Assembly (NCBI GenBank): GCA_954871525.1
Contig: OX940870.1
Location: 11,067,501 to 11,131,500, forward strand
Reading direction: 5' to 3'
From: Parietaria judaica
Lineage: Eukaryota > Streptophyta > Magnoliopsida > Rosales > Urticaceae
Length of the DNA: 64,000 nt
How positions within the stretch are numbered: the first letter of the stretch is position 1; the number at the start of each line of letters is the position of its first letter. Both the position numbers and the translations under genes were made by a program. Positions 22,558-35,200 of the stretch are shown piece by piece. A model generated the notes under the pieces. That model was not told the origin of the DNA. It made no database searches and worked only from the letters and a program-made list of their open reading frames with translations.

Positions 22558-24225
22558 TGTTATGGGTAATTCTTGGAATTGATTTTACAAAATAAATTAA
22601 TAAAACAAAAGTTATTAAAATGATTTCTTTTAATTAATTATACAATTTGATTAATCTTTTAATTAAGGTTATTAATCAAATTAATCAATTTCAAACCCAA
22701 ATTTCCCTCCGGAGGTCTGTTTTCGAAAAACAAAGTGTCCCGGTGTTCACAAAAATATAAAAACCCCAAAAACGACATAAAATTTGTGAAAAACGGACAC
22801 GGGACGCGCCCGAGAGCGAAAACACCCGGGCACCTCTTTGGCGGGCCCCACAGCACAGGCGGCGGGACCCACCAGGTCAGACAAGCCCCCAAGTGGGGCT
22901 GGAAAAGCACCAGATCGCGCCACGTGGCGCGATCTCCCGCGCCCGCGCAGCAGCGCGGGCTCCCGACGCTCTAGATCGCGCCACTTGGCGCGATCTCCCA
23001 CGCCTGTCCCATCCGAGGGACAGGCCGCCCACTTGCGCGCCCATCCACACGCAGACACGTGGAGGGCCGCGATGGGCCCCCGATCCACACGCCAGCCACT
23101 TGGCGCGCGCGTGCGGGCGCGTGAGCCGTCCGATCGGCGATCCAACGGCGGCGATCGACTCCTCTTTTCCAGGGACCAACCTGCAATATTTAAAATTGTC
23201 CGGGGTCCTCTCGGAAAATATTTATTTACACGTAGGCCCCCGGACCCTACTATAAATAGAGGCTGAATTCAGTTAAAACGGTAACTCATTCGAACTCTCT
23301 CGACTCGAGTTCTCTCTCTCTCTCTACCCCCGATATACTCGCCTCCCCTCAAATATCATACTAATGTTGAGCGTCGAAGGTGAATCAGGGGGTAACCCCC
23401 CCTGTTTCCCTTGACCTCGGGTGTTACCTTTTTCAGGTCTAAAAAGCGAGGTAATTCATAAAAGCGGAATCCCTGGAGGAATTTTCATAAGGCCACGACC
23501 CGCCTAATAGGCTCTGTTTCACATTGTGTCCAGCCTATCTCCAGTCCATTACGCGGCTGTCGGGATAGTCTGGGGACAAGTGACGGGGCCCACTATTTAG
23601 ATCGTGAGGAGATTTCTCTAAAATCTGGACGACTGAGGGATCAACCTGAGAGAAGCCTCTGGAAAATATCCTAGAGGGATCCAAGACCCCACCTCCCTTG
23701 TCCTTTAAAGCATTGTACGGCACAGACTCTGTCCCTTAGTCATCCCCGACTCTGCGGAGAGTCCTGTCATCCCAGACTTAAAAGCAAGTCCAGTCAGGTG
23801 GCGAGTCTTATCCCTCTGGATCCGTTTATTGGACGAATGCACTCCCCCGCTCACTGGTACCCCCGATCCGCGTGGACTCCAGACCTGTAAAAAACCCGGC
23901 CTGGTCACCTCTAGGCCCTGCGGTAACAGGTGGTGAGCCACCCCGATCGCCCGGACCCTAAGCGGCCACGAGACCTTCGATCCAAGAAATGCCAGAGACG
24001 CCAACTCAGAGTCCCCGAATCGGTCAACCAAAACCTCACATTGAAATCAACAATGACCACCCCAAAGTCAACGGAGTCAGAGGGAACGATCATTGACAAT
24101 AAAAGCCATCCAAGGCCCAAACAAGAACCAACAGAAGCCCGCCACGTCATCAGCGACTATTGGGCCAGGCCCAAAATCCACAACTTGGGCCCCAACAGTG
24201 TTTGATCCAAAAAACGGCATCAACA
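22558..24225 (+). repeat. Solo LTR, copy 2, CTAAA target-site duplication
   Basis: Duplicate of 13237-14903, with CTAAA at 22553-22557 and 24226-24230. It carries one extra C near 23400 and several point differences after 23.59 kb. Confidence 0.88.
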
Positions 24226-25362
24226 CTAAATATGCTTAAATTTCACACCGATCCCGTAAAAAATCTAAATCTAAATTACACAAATAAATAAAACCTAAAA
24301 ATAAGAAACAATTCAATGTCAATATTACGAATAAGTGGAATAAGTGGCATTTATTAGGAACAATAAAAAATACACGCACAAAAATATAATGTCACGAATA
24401 AACAATCTTTGAAGGAAAGAAAAAGAAAACCAAAAAAATATTAAACAATATTATATTATTAACCTAATACAGTAGTAGTAAGAGAATAGCAATAGATGTT
24501 TTTGCATTTATAAGGTGTGTATGCATTAAATTAAATGTATAACGTGTATATATCTAAGTTGTATCGTACTTATAATATTATATATATCTAAAATGAAGCT
24601 TAAAAGTTTAGAAAACAAAAGTTCGTACAAATAAATGTAATTCATATATTTTTATTTGGTTTTTGTCTTGAAGAGTTCATATTCAGTATATTTTAATAAA
24701 ATTAAAGCTCGTTATGAATATGCACATAAAAACGTTTATATTTATGTTTAAAAAAACATGAAAAAGTCTTATAAACTAAAACTGAATATGAATAAAGATA
24801 TATATAGACAGTGATTTAAAATGAATCAATAAATGCTAAATACGTTACATGTGCATTGATCCTGTAAAAAGTAAAATCTAAACTTCACAAATCAAAAAAT
24901 AAAACGTAAAAAAATAAGAAACCACTAATGTCAACATTAGGAATAAGTGGCATAAATAAATACAGGAACTAACATTAAAAAATACAAAAAAGAAAAAAGT
25001 CATGAATAATAAAAGTAATAAATTACATAAAAATAAGAAACATCCTACATATTAATGAGAAGAAAATAAAAACAGTCCTTACTAGAAAATAAAAAAGAAA
25101 GAAAAGAAATATCAAACAATAATATATTATTAACTTTTTTTAATTTTATCCGAGACTTTTATGGTACTTTTATACATAACAAATATTTATATTCATTCTA
25201 TCCTGTACTTATATTTGTTTCATTTTTTATTTCTTGCATATATAATTATACAATATATATATATATATATATATATCAAAACGTTGGCATTCACATGTTT
25301 CAAGCATGATTATATAATGAAAATTAACATTTAAAAAATGGTATCTTTACTTTTGCACACGA
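24226..25362. other. AT-rich flank, copy 2
   Basis: Duplicate of 14904-16033 with an expanded TA run (about 25253-25276). No gene seen. Confidence 0.6.
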
Positions 25363-26269
25363 TTATGCTCATTTTCTTAATACACTAAAATTACAGTTAA
25401 ATTAATCTTTTAGTGCACTAAATTAAATTTTTTGAAATTAATTAATTCATTTTTAGAACTATAATGATAGATTATATAGTAACATTGAAATAGACATTCC
25501 ACTAATTAGGTGAATTCTATGGCATATGCAACAGCAAGTGGAAGAGCCACATCATCTCAAAGTCCTAGATGGCAACCAACTTGCACACGTCAAAGGCTCA
25601 AAGCCCAAAGTAAATCAAATTAACACCAAATATGTACAAAAAGAGAAGCTGCCTCTTTTCTCGGACAAATCAAGGACAATAGTAAACCGAAGAAATCACA
25701 CTCCAATACTATATAAATACAAAGCCATAATGTTCAACGGGAGGATTTTTCGACGCACAGAGAGAGAAATACAGAGAGGAGTCTTAGGATTTAGTATTTT
25801 TCTTTTAGTTTGGAGTTACTGTGTCAAGATCCGGCTAGATTCTCAGACACGGCTAAGGATGAATTTTATTATTGAGTTTTTCGTTATTAAGTTTTAATGC
25901 AATTATTTTCTAGTTTAGCTATGTTCAAGATGTGTTAGTTTATCGGTTTACTTGTTATTATTCTTCATATAAATTCAGTCATGCTTCTTTTATGTGATTT
26001 TTATAACGCATCATTCCATTATATCGTTGCACAATTTTTCATATCAACACGATGTTAGAAATTTAATTAGTATTATTAGTAGTAACTTTTTATCGAGATA
26101 ATAAACGGATTCCCGAAACTTTGTCGTTTCTCTACACTTAATTCTCAATTTCCTTTTTCATTATTCTCCTCTTGGTCCCATAATTATGCTTTTCATGTTT
26201 ATTTATCTTCAACAATTGTTCTTTGTTAATCAGATTCTCTTTATTTCGCTTCCTCGTGATACAACTCCG
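25363..26269 (+). other. Promoter-like AT-rich sequence, no convincing gene
   Basis: A TATA-like CTATATAAATAC at about 25710-25721 precedes AG-rich leader-like sequence (GACGCACAGAGAGAGAAATACAG). This looks like the R/U5 part of an LTR or the start of a transcription unit. The 123-codon ORF across it runs through the TATA motif and is unlikely to be real. Confidence 0.35.
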
Positions 26270-27410
26270 CTTTCTTTGTGCTACACATGACCGCTTAGCG
26301 AGAGCACAATTTGAGCGTGACCATTGACTGTCGTCTCTCCCTGATGAGCCTTCGGCGTAGTTGTTTGGTTTACTTCGACTGTCGTCTCTCTAATAAGCCT
26401 TTGGCGTCGTCTTTGGGTTTCGGACTTCGGACTTTGATCGTCGTCTCTACTTGATGAGCCTTTGGCGTCGTCATCGGATCTCCGACTTTGATCGTTGTAT
26501 ATCCCGGATGAGCATTCTGGGTCTTCTTTGGGTTTTGTACTTTGACCGTCGTCTCCCCCTAATGAGCCTACGACGTTGTCTTCGGGTTTTGGATTTTGAC
26601 TGTCGTCTCTCCCTTACGAGCCTTTGACGTCGTTGTCGTGTTTCGGACCTTGATTGTCGTCTCTCCCTGATGAGCCTTCGACGTCGTTTTCGGGTTTTGG
26701 ACTTTGAATGTCGTCTCTCTGATGAGCCTTTGGCGTCATCTTTGGGTTTCAGACTTTAGACTTTGGTCGTCGTCTCTCCCTTATGAGCCTTTGGCGTCGT
26801 CTTCGGATCTCCGACTTTGATCGTTGTATATCCCGGATGGCGTCGTCTTTGGGTTTTGGAATTTGACTGTCGTCTCCTCCTAATGAGCCTTCGGCGTCAT
26901 CTTCGGGTTTTGGAGTTTGTCTATTGTCTTTCCTCGATGAGCCTTCAACGTCGTCTTCGGGTTTTGGACTATGACCGTCGTCTATCTCTGATGAGCCTTT
27001 GGCGTCGTCTTCGGGCTTCGGATTTCGACCGTAGTATCTCTATGATGAGCCTTTGGCGTCGTCTTTAGGCTTTGAATTTTGACCGTAGTCTCTCCTGGAT
27101 GAGCCTTTGGTGTCGTCTTCGGATTTCGACCGCAGTCGTCGGGTTTCGAACTTGGTCGTTGAGTTTTCCCTGATGAGCTTCTGGTGTCATCTACGGGCTT
27201 TAGACTTCAGACTTTGGTCGTAATCTCGCCCTGATCAGCCTTTGGTGTAATCTTTGGGCTTCAGATTTTGGACTTTTGTTATCGTCTTACCCGAATCAGG
27301 CATTCGCCGTCTTTTTCAAGCACCTATACTTCAATTCTTGTATTTCATGAATCGGCGTTCAACGTCTTTTTCAAATACCTGTACTTCGGTTCCTGTGTTT
27401 TGTGATTTGG
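26270..27410. repeat. Imperfect ~55-bp tandem array (about 16 units)
   Basis: Units read roughly TGTCGTCTCTCCCTGATGAG, then CCTTTGGCGTCGTC, then TTCGGGTTTTGGACTTTGAC. The ATGAGCC motif recurs at intervals of about 49-64 bases from 26344 to about 27172. Two diverged units with CGTCTTTTTCAA.. follow to 27410. Same type as 10945-11157. Confidence 0.85.
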
Positions 27411-27712
27411 AATCGGAGAGACTCACGTAGTTCAAAGTGGTAACGTTTCTCTTCTTCCCTCTTCCTTCTTTCTCTCTGGTTTTTCTTCGGTTTCTCTTCG
27501 GTTTCTCTTTGGCCGAATATGCTCTGGCCGAATCTCTTAGTATTTATAGGCGTTTTGCCCTAGCTTGTCAACCATTGATCTTCGAATGATCCCTTGCCCT
27601 AGATCATCTCACCGTTGATCTTTATGTTGTCCCTCATATGGTCCCTCTCTGCCATGCCCTCTGATTTCTCTCTCGAAACCATCCGCATTAAATGAGAAAT
27701 CCGACCTTAACA
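27411..27712 (-). repeat. LTR-like end with TATA motif
   Basis: It ends (plus strand) AAATCCGACCTTAACA, whose reverse complement is the same TGTTAAGGTCGGATTT start as the element A LTR. A minus-strand TATAAATAC lies at about 27538-27546. No primer-binding site is visible on its left, where the 55-bp array begins. It is probably a diverged or truncated LTR of a related Tat element that inserted into the copia LTR beginning at 27713. Confidence 0.5.
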
Positions 27713-27886
27713 CTAACCACTTCACTAGAAGTCGCGAGCCTTGAGAAGGTGACTGTTAGCCTTAAATAATACAACTCTTCAACGTGTCTTTTGGGATACA
27801 AAAATAACTACCAAAATAACTACTTCACTAGAAGTTGCAACCCTTCGGGAAAATAACTACCAAACAATAACTACTTCACTAAAAAA
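27713..27886 (-). repeat. 3' LTR fragment of copia element 1
   Basis: It matches about 31408-31585 with a few differences, including the shared motif ACTTCACTAGAAGTTGCAAC. It abuts the Tat LTR end at 27712 on the left and RT sequence on the right. Confidence 0.75.
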
Positions 27887-30800
27887 TGCCACGGCTCGTC
27901 CAACATTTTTATCAAGTTTGACACTCGGATCAAATGGGGTGTTCACTTCTTTGAACTTAAGATGGCTGAACTTTTCAAGCACTTCCTCAACATAGTGCGT
28001 TTGACTAAGTTCATAACCCCCACTGTCTCGTTTCACTTTGATCCCCAAAATAGTGTCAACTTCTCCAAGATCTTTCATCTTGAATGTGTAATTTAGAAAC
28101 CTCTCTGTTTCCGAAATTCCTTTCATGTCATTGCTAATGATCAACATATCATCAACATAGAGACATATGAATATCACAAGATCACCTCGCACTTTTGTGT
28201 ACAAACATTTATCGCACACATTGTGAACAACACCATCAGAAAGTATGAATGAGTCGAACTTTTGATGCCACTGTTTAGGTTCTTGTTTTAATCCATACAA
28301 GTACTTAACAAGTTTGCAAACTTTTTGCTCATTTCCCGGAAGCGCATATCCTTCGGGTTGTTCCACAAAAAAAATCTCCTCGTCGAGATCTCCATTAAGG
28401 AATGTCGTCTTGACATCCATTTGATGAACAAAAAGGTTATGCAAAGAAGCTAAGGCAAACAACACTCTAATTGTTGTTATTCTTGCTACCGGTGCATAAC
28501 GATCAAAATAATCAATTTCTTCCTTCTGTCGAAATCATTTGGCTACTAATCTAGCCTAGTAAGTGTTTAAAGTACCATCAGTATTGTACTTTCTTCTAAA
28601 CACCCAGTTGCACCCAATAGGTCTCGAACCTTTATGTAACTCGATAATTTCCCAAGTATGGTTAGACATTATAGAATCCATTTCATCATGGATAGCGTCC
28701 TTCCAAAAGGCGAAGTCCCGAGAAGGTATGACTTCTATATAGGTCTTCGGATCATCTTCCACTAGAAGAATTATAAGAATCTTACGAATTATATTATCAC
28801 AATTTCCTTCTACTAAATAAAAGGAAATGAGTTGAGAATCTATTTCGTTAGGTCCTAGATACTTTTCCTTTCGTAGTCTCTTGCTTATCCGAAGCTCAGG
28901 TTGTTTTTCAACTACCCTCGTAGAGCTATCCTCATGAGATTCTTCGTGTACGGGAATTTGAAATTCTTTATCCTTCGTAATAAGGTTCTCAAAAAATTTC
29001 ATGTCTCTAGATTCTATAATAACATTAATCTTTAAATCTATAAGTTTATATGCTTTACTCTTTGTAGCGTAACCGACAAAAGCACTTCTTATCCCACGAG
29101 GACCCAAATTAGTTCTCTTAGGATCCATGTTTTAGTAATACGTTACGCAGCCCCAGACACGAAAATACTTGATATTCGGCGTTCGGCCTTTCCATACTTC
29201 ATATGGAGACATACGGGTTTTCTTTAAAGGAATGCGGTTAACAATATGACAAACGGAAAGCAAAGCTTCACCCTACAAATTACATGGTAAACCCGAATGC
29301 ATTAACATAACATTTATCATCTCTTGATAAGTCCTATTTTTGCATTCGGCTAAACCATTTTGTTGCGGTGTACGAGGTGTGGAACATTCATGAATAATGC
29401 CAGTTTCTTCACAAAATGCATTAATTATCCGCCCCTATCACTTCTAAGGACTTTGATTTTAATTCCTAATCGGTTTTCCATTTCCGCTTTATATGTCTTA
29501 AAAGCGTTGAAAGCTTCGTCTTTATGTTTTAACAAATAAACATATGTGAATCTAGAGCAATCATTAATGAACGTGATAAAATATATATTACCACCCTGGG
29601 TTTTCATACCATTAAATTCACATATATCCGAATGTATTATATCTAGCAAATTAGAATTTCTCTCAACAAGATAAAAATGTTTTCTAATCATTTTCGATTT
29701 CACACATATTTCACATTTGTTAAATTCATTAACATTGCACGAAATCTAATCACATTTAATTAATCTTCTCGTAGTGGTAATTCCAATGTGAGCTAGTCTA
29801 TTATGCCATAAAGAAACGGATCAAGCATATACGCGGAAGAAGAAATTGCATTAATAACATCACCAATAATACGAAGTTTGACCAAAGAAATTGCATTAAT
29901 AACATCACCAACAAGAAAAAGTTTGACCATTCCCTCGCTAGAATAGCCCTTCCCAATAAACACTCTGTTGCAGGTCAAAATTAGTTTGCCCGAATCATAC
30001 ACGGTCTTCATTCCTAGTTTCCCCAGAAGATCCCCACTAACAAGGTTCATACTCATATCCAGCACGTGAAGTACATAGGTCAAAGTAACCTTTTTTCCTG
30101 AAGTGAATTCGAGGTCTACGGAGCCTATTCCGACAACCTTCGAATGACCTTTGTTTCCCATTTGAACCTCTTGTCCATTTACTTCGTTGTCAGTCTTAAA
30201 GGCAGCCTTGTCGTAGGAAACATGAACGGTAGAACAAGTGTCGTACCACGATCCTTTAGCCTTGTTCTTGACCGCCATAATCTCGCTCGCCATAGAGATA
30301 ATTTGGTATTCGGTCGTGGTCGCATTTGCCTCATTGTTGGAAACCTTCTTGTTCCTACAATCTCGAGCATAATGGTCGGGCTTTCCACACACCAAGCAGC
30401 CCGATTTTGGTCCTTTAGGAGCGCCGAAACGCTTGAAATTCTCTTGGGTCTTTTTCGGACCGAGAAAGTTCTTTTTCCCTTCGAACTTCCTTTTACCTTT
30501 CGCGCTCACCGCGTTGGCTTTTGAAGTCCCGAAATCCTCGGAACGTTCTCTATCTTTCGATTCCTCCTCGATTCAAAAATGTTTTTTAATTTGCTCCAAA
30601 GAGAAGTCCTCAGAATTGTGAAGAAGTTTCTTCCGGTAACTTTTCCAAGATGACAGCAATTTTGCAATAATTGCGCCAACTTGAAAAGCTTCCGGAATAT
30701 CAACTTTAACAATCCTCAATTTATTGACGATGACTTGCTATTCGTGTACTTGTGAAAGTATCAATTGTTTGTCATTCATTTTGAAATCCAAATACATAGA

Positions 30801-31103
30801 GATTAAGAACTTTTTGGTATCTTCCTCCTCGGTTTTGAACTTGTACTCGAGAGCCTTCCATATCTCCGATGCCGATTGAACGTCGGTGTATAGATCGTAG
30901 AGGCGATAAGAGAGGGTGTTGAGAATGTGCCCACGGCATAACCGTTCGTCCTCCTTGCACTTTGCGCGGTCCCTCTTCAACGCCATGAGGAGCAAGATCA
31001 TCTCGTTCTGCCATCGGGTAAAGTTTGTAACGTCGAAATTGTCCAACTTCACGAGATCCTGGTTCATGACTTTGATGCTTGAAACGGATGCTTCGGTCGC
31101 CAT
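27887..31103 (-). pseudogene. gag-pol of copia element 1 (frameshifts, stops, RNase H missing)
   Basis: Gag starts at ATG 31103 (MATEASVSSIKV, with FTRWQNEM). The zinc knuckle CLVCGKPDHYARDC is near 30390. The protease core is WYDTCSTVHVS near 30240; Cys replaces the usual Gly of DSG, so it may be inactive. Integrase pieces include DICEFNGMKT, DCSRFTYVYLL and SDRGG (29700-29425). The integrase C-terminus and linker lie at 29128-28556. RT reads MDVKTTFLNGDL and YVDDMLIIS (28465-27887). At least two frame changes and several stops separate these pieces. RT stops at VKLDKNVGRA, where the LTR fragment begins. Confidence 0.88.
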
Positions 31104-31269
31104 AATACTCGATACTATAAGACTGTTGGATAATTCTTGTAAATCGAAAACATACGAGCTTGAATCACGCATCAAGTACGTTTTCCTTATAGTATTTCGA
31201 GCACCCCAAAAATCGTCTAGAGGTCTACAACGCAAGAATACCGCAGCATACGACAAGACTTAATTCTTA

Positions 31270-31692
31270 CTGCACAAGACGTTTGTGAAGCACGAAATAG
31301 GCAAGAATGATTTTTTTTCTTTCTAGAAATTGTAGAGACAATGGGAGCGAATTATGAGAATTCAATATGTGATTTCTTTTGAAATCTACACATGTAGTTA
31401 TAGATGAACTAACCACTTCATCAGAAGTCGCGACCCTTCAGAAGGTGACTGTTAGCCTTAAATAATACAAGTATTTAACATTTCTTTTCGAATACAAAAA
31501 TAACTACCAAAATAACTACTTCACTAGAAGTTGCAACCCTTCGGGAAAATAACTACCAAACAGTAACTACTTCACTAAAAGTTGCAAGCCTTTGGAAAAT
31601 GACTTTTGACTATAAAGATACCACTCTTAGCTATATAATTTGTCATTAATGAACACTTATTGGATATTTAATTCCCAAATTAAATTTCAACA
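31270..31692 (-). repeat. 5' LTR of copia element 1 (inner edge approximate)
   Basis: The outer edge CAACA (31692) gives TGTTG as LTR start. Homology to the left fragment covers 31408-31585. No standard primer-binding site could be placed, so the inner edge may lie anywhere from about 31270 to 31375. Confidence 0.6.
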
Positions 31693-31967
31693 GGATTACC
31701 CGCCGACCGTGGCGGCGTTGGTTGGTGGTGGCGAGCTTGGTAAAGCTCTTTCGCGTAGTACCTAATTACTTAATTTGTGGAAAATATATTTTTGATTAAA
31801 ATATAATAAATGACTTGAGGGCTTTATGGCTTACTCGAGAGCTCTATTTTTTAAATCATTTCTACCATCATTTGAAAGACTATGGGACTTCTGTCGCGAG
31901 AATCCTAAAGGGCTCTATGACTACGGTACTTATGCCGGAAGAAAAAATATAATAATAAGAACGGTTT
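31693..31967. other. Spacer between the two copia elements
   Basis: 275 bases with a GC-rich start (GCCGACCGTGGCGGCG). No ORF or repeat recognised. Confidence 0.5.
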
Positions 31968-32222
31968 TATAATGAATAATGGTATAATGGGTTACTCTTC
32001 ATTGACTTGAAATAACAATATATACAAGTTCTTCTCACACAATCTTAGACCTATAAATACAGAATCCCTAAAATCAATAAATCAACGTATTAATGTTGAT
32101 TCTCCAATCATGTGCGAATTGCAAACTAATTACGTGCTAACATAAGTCCTAGAATTAAGTTATTAGTTTATTCTATAATAATGAGAAATATATTGCTTTA
32201 TTATTTATTATTTCCTTCTATA
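31968..32222 (-). repeat. 3' LTR of copia element 2 (255 bp)
   Basis: In element orientation it starts TATAGAAGG right after a purine tract (CTTGAGGGGGCA, 32223-32234) and ends TTCATTATA. Confidence 0.82.
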
Positions 32223-35200
32223 TGCCCCCTCAAGTTGGAGCTCCTAGTGGAGATCCCAATCTTGTCTCTGAGATGAAGAAATGGAGTACGTGAGAGTGGC
32301 TTTGTGAGTAAGTCTGCTAGCTGAATCTGTAGCTGAAACATGAGCAACACGAAGAACCCCACTTCGTACTTGTTCGCGGATAAAATGGAAGTCAATTGCA
32401 ATGTGCTTCATCCTCGAGTGGAAGACTGGATTAGAGCAGAGGTGTGTCGCTCCAATATTGTCGCAGTAGATGACTGGAGCTTCTGGGGTCTGGATGCCAA
32501 GTTCACTGAGAAGGGAACATATCCAACGTAGTTCAGCAGCTGTTGTGGCGACAGAAGAAAATTCAGCTTCCATTGACGATCGCGCGACGGTACGTTGCTT
32601 CTTGGAGCTCCACGAAATTGGAGTTCGCCCAAGGTATACGATGTAAGCACTTGTTGACGTATAGTCATCTTTGTTACCAGCCCAGTCAGCATCAGAAAAG
32701 GCATGGAGCGAGATAGTTTGATTACGATGAAGAGTTATACCTTGATCTAACGTACCGCAGAGGTATCGAAGCAATCGCTTAGTTGCATTCCAATGATCTG
32801 TTGTAGGGCGATGCATGAAATGAGAGAGATTTTTCACGGCAAATGCAATGTCAGGCCTCGTAAGCGTCAAGTATTGGAGACTTGCGACAATCGTCCGATA
32901 TTCAGATGCATCTGTGAGGGTGGTGCCACTGTGAAGTGTGAGAGATTGATCTGTAGCCAAAGGTGTAAGGACTGGTTTAGCATCAAGCATGCGAGTGCGA
33001 GCTAAAAGGTCATTAATATAGCGTTGTTGTGAGAGAATAAGTCCATTAGTGTGCGGGAGAACCTCAACGCCCAAAAAATACGAGAGATTGCCAAGATCCT
33101 TTAGAGATAAGCGTGCAGCAAGTGAATGATAAATTGTTGGACCATGGAGGCAATGTTTCTTGTGATGATTATATCGTCAACATAAACCAGCAGGTATATC
33201 ACAAAATTTTTACTCTCGAAGAAAAATAGAGAAGTGTCGGAATGAGAATTTTTAAATCCTTCGGAGAGAAGAAAATTTTGGAGTTCATGGTACCATGCTC
33301 GTGGAGCTTGTTTCAAACCGTATATGGCTTTCCGCAATTTACACACATGATCAGGAAAATCTTTATCAACGAAATCTTGGGGTTGCGACATGAATACATC
33401 CTCATTCAGATTACCTTGCAAAAAGGCATTGTTAATGTCGAGTTGACGCAACGACCATCCGCGAGTAATTGCAACAATGAGCACTATACGAATTGTCGTT
33501 GGTTTAATAACCGGGCTGAATGTTTCATGATAATCTATTCCCGGGCGTTGATGAAAACCCTTGGCTACTAAACGCGCTTTAAACTTGTCCACGGAACCGT
33601 CCGGTAAATACTTGGTACGAAAAATCCACTTACAACTAACAAGATTTTGAGCTTGATCAGGTAGAACAAGCTCCCATGTACCATTCCGAACAATAGCATC
33701 ATACTCTTCAGACATTGCACGACGCAATTTGATGTCTTTCAAGGCTTGGGTCACGGATGTTGGTTCAAGGTGTTTGAGTTGAACACTAAAGGTGAGCTTT
33801 TGGACAGGTTTATGGATATTGTTTTTGGCTCTTGTGGTCATGCGATGAGTGTTTAGTTGGTTTGTGTGGTCACTTTCTATTTTTTGTGGGTTTTGGTTTT
33901 GCTCAAAGATGGAATCAAAAGAGGGTGGTTGGGGAATTTGAGTGGTTGTAGTGGTCGGTTGGTTAGTTGAGATGGATTGTGGAGACACGAGTTCACTAGT
34001 AACGGTTGTGTCGTCTGGTGTTGGCGTCAATGATACTGGAGCAACACTTGAGGGACCAACATTAGATAGAGTGTCGAGTGACGTCGTGGAAGGAGAATTT
34101 GTGGTTATTAGATATGCCAGCAGTAACCAACGAGAAATGTGAGTTGACTCGAAGCGGGTAAGATGAGTATGAGTCGATTTGAACGGGAATATGGATTCAA
34201 CAAACTTGACATGCCTAGAGGTATATATGCGAGACGTGGAAGTATCAAGGCACAAATATGCACTTTGGGTTGTTGAGTACCCAAGAAAAACAAAAGGATT
34301 AGATTTAGCTTCAAGTTTATGAGTATTGTACGGTCGAATCCAAGGGTAACAAAGACAGCCAAAAGTTCTAAGTTTGGAGTAGTTGGGGATAGTGTTGAAG
34401 ATTTTCTGGAATGGTGAGAGCATATTGAGTGTGTTTGTTGGGAGTCGATTGATAAGATAAACTGCAGCGGCAAATGCATGATTCCAATACACAAGAGGTA
34501 ATGAACCATGAGTGAGTAAAGAGAGACCAGTTTCGACGATATGGCGATGTCGTCTTTTAGAGTATCAATTATGTTCCGGAGTATGGGGTGGAGTGGTTAA
34601 ATGAGTAATGCCATTAGTTGCTAAAAAGGAGTCAAGAGCTTGATATTCTCCTCCATTTTCTGAGTATATGATTTTAATTTTACGATCAAGATAATTTTCT
34701 ACAAGTGCTTTGAATCGAATGAACACTTCATGAACTTGGGACTTGTGTTTCAGTGGATAATACCAGACATACTTGGTGAAGTGATCAACGAAAATGACAT
34801 AATATTTGAGTTTGTCGTAAGAATACACCGGGGATGTCCAAACATCAGAGAAAATTATTTCAAGGGGCTGAGAAGATTGGAGCGAAGACATGGAAAATGG
34901 AAGTTTGTGACTTTTATTACAACTGCAAGCATTACAATGAGTATTTATTGTGTTTGCCGAAACTGGTAATTGAAAATGCGAAATTATATAATTGTAAATT
35001 GGAGAGGCGGGGTGACCTAAGCGATTATGCCACTCGGAAGTTGCCGTCTTCACACTGGAAAAGAGAACAATGGGGGATTGATTTGTCACCGACATTGGCC
35101 ACTCATATACTCCATTTTTAGTTGGTCCCATCAAAATTGTTGCTCATGTGTTGAGGTCCTTCACCAGAAAACCAGAGGGTAAAAATTCAATTGAAACATT

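Larger units (their letters stand above)
16034..25362. repeat. Tandem segmental duplication, copy 2 (9329 bp)
   Basis: Direct repeat of 6713-16033. The shared trinucleotide CGA occurs at the left edge (6710-6712), at the junction (16031-16033) and at the right edge (25360-25362), which is 3-bp microhomology. The extra 8 bases come mainly from a longer TA run near 25253-25276 plus one-base indels. Confidence 0.97.
27713..31692 (-). mobile_element. Ty1/copia element 1 (truncated)
   Basis: Gag, protease, integrase and RT are read from right to left. A right-hand LTR ends at 31692 (element start TGTTGAAATTTAATTTGGG). On the left only a ~174-bp LTR fragment (27713-27886) remains. It joins RT coding sequence directly, so RNase H, the polypurine tract and the rest of the 3' LTR are deleted. 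Tnt1/Tork-like by residue patterns (moderate confidence). Confidence 0.85.

Noticed and set aside
6713..25362. Pure assembly duplication of one haplotype
   Set aside because: The copies differ by many bases and small indels and meet at a junction with new flanks; I favour a real duplication, though only read data can settle it.
25526..25897. 123-codon plus-strand ORF
   Set aside because: It crosses a TATA-like motif and a leader-like region; composition is not protein-like.
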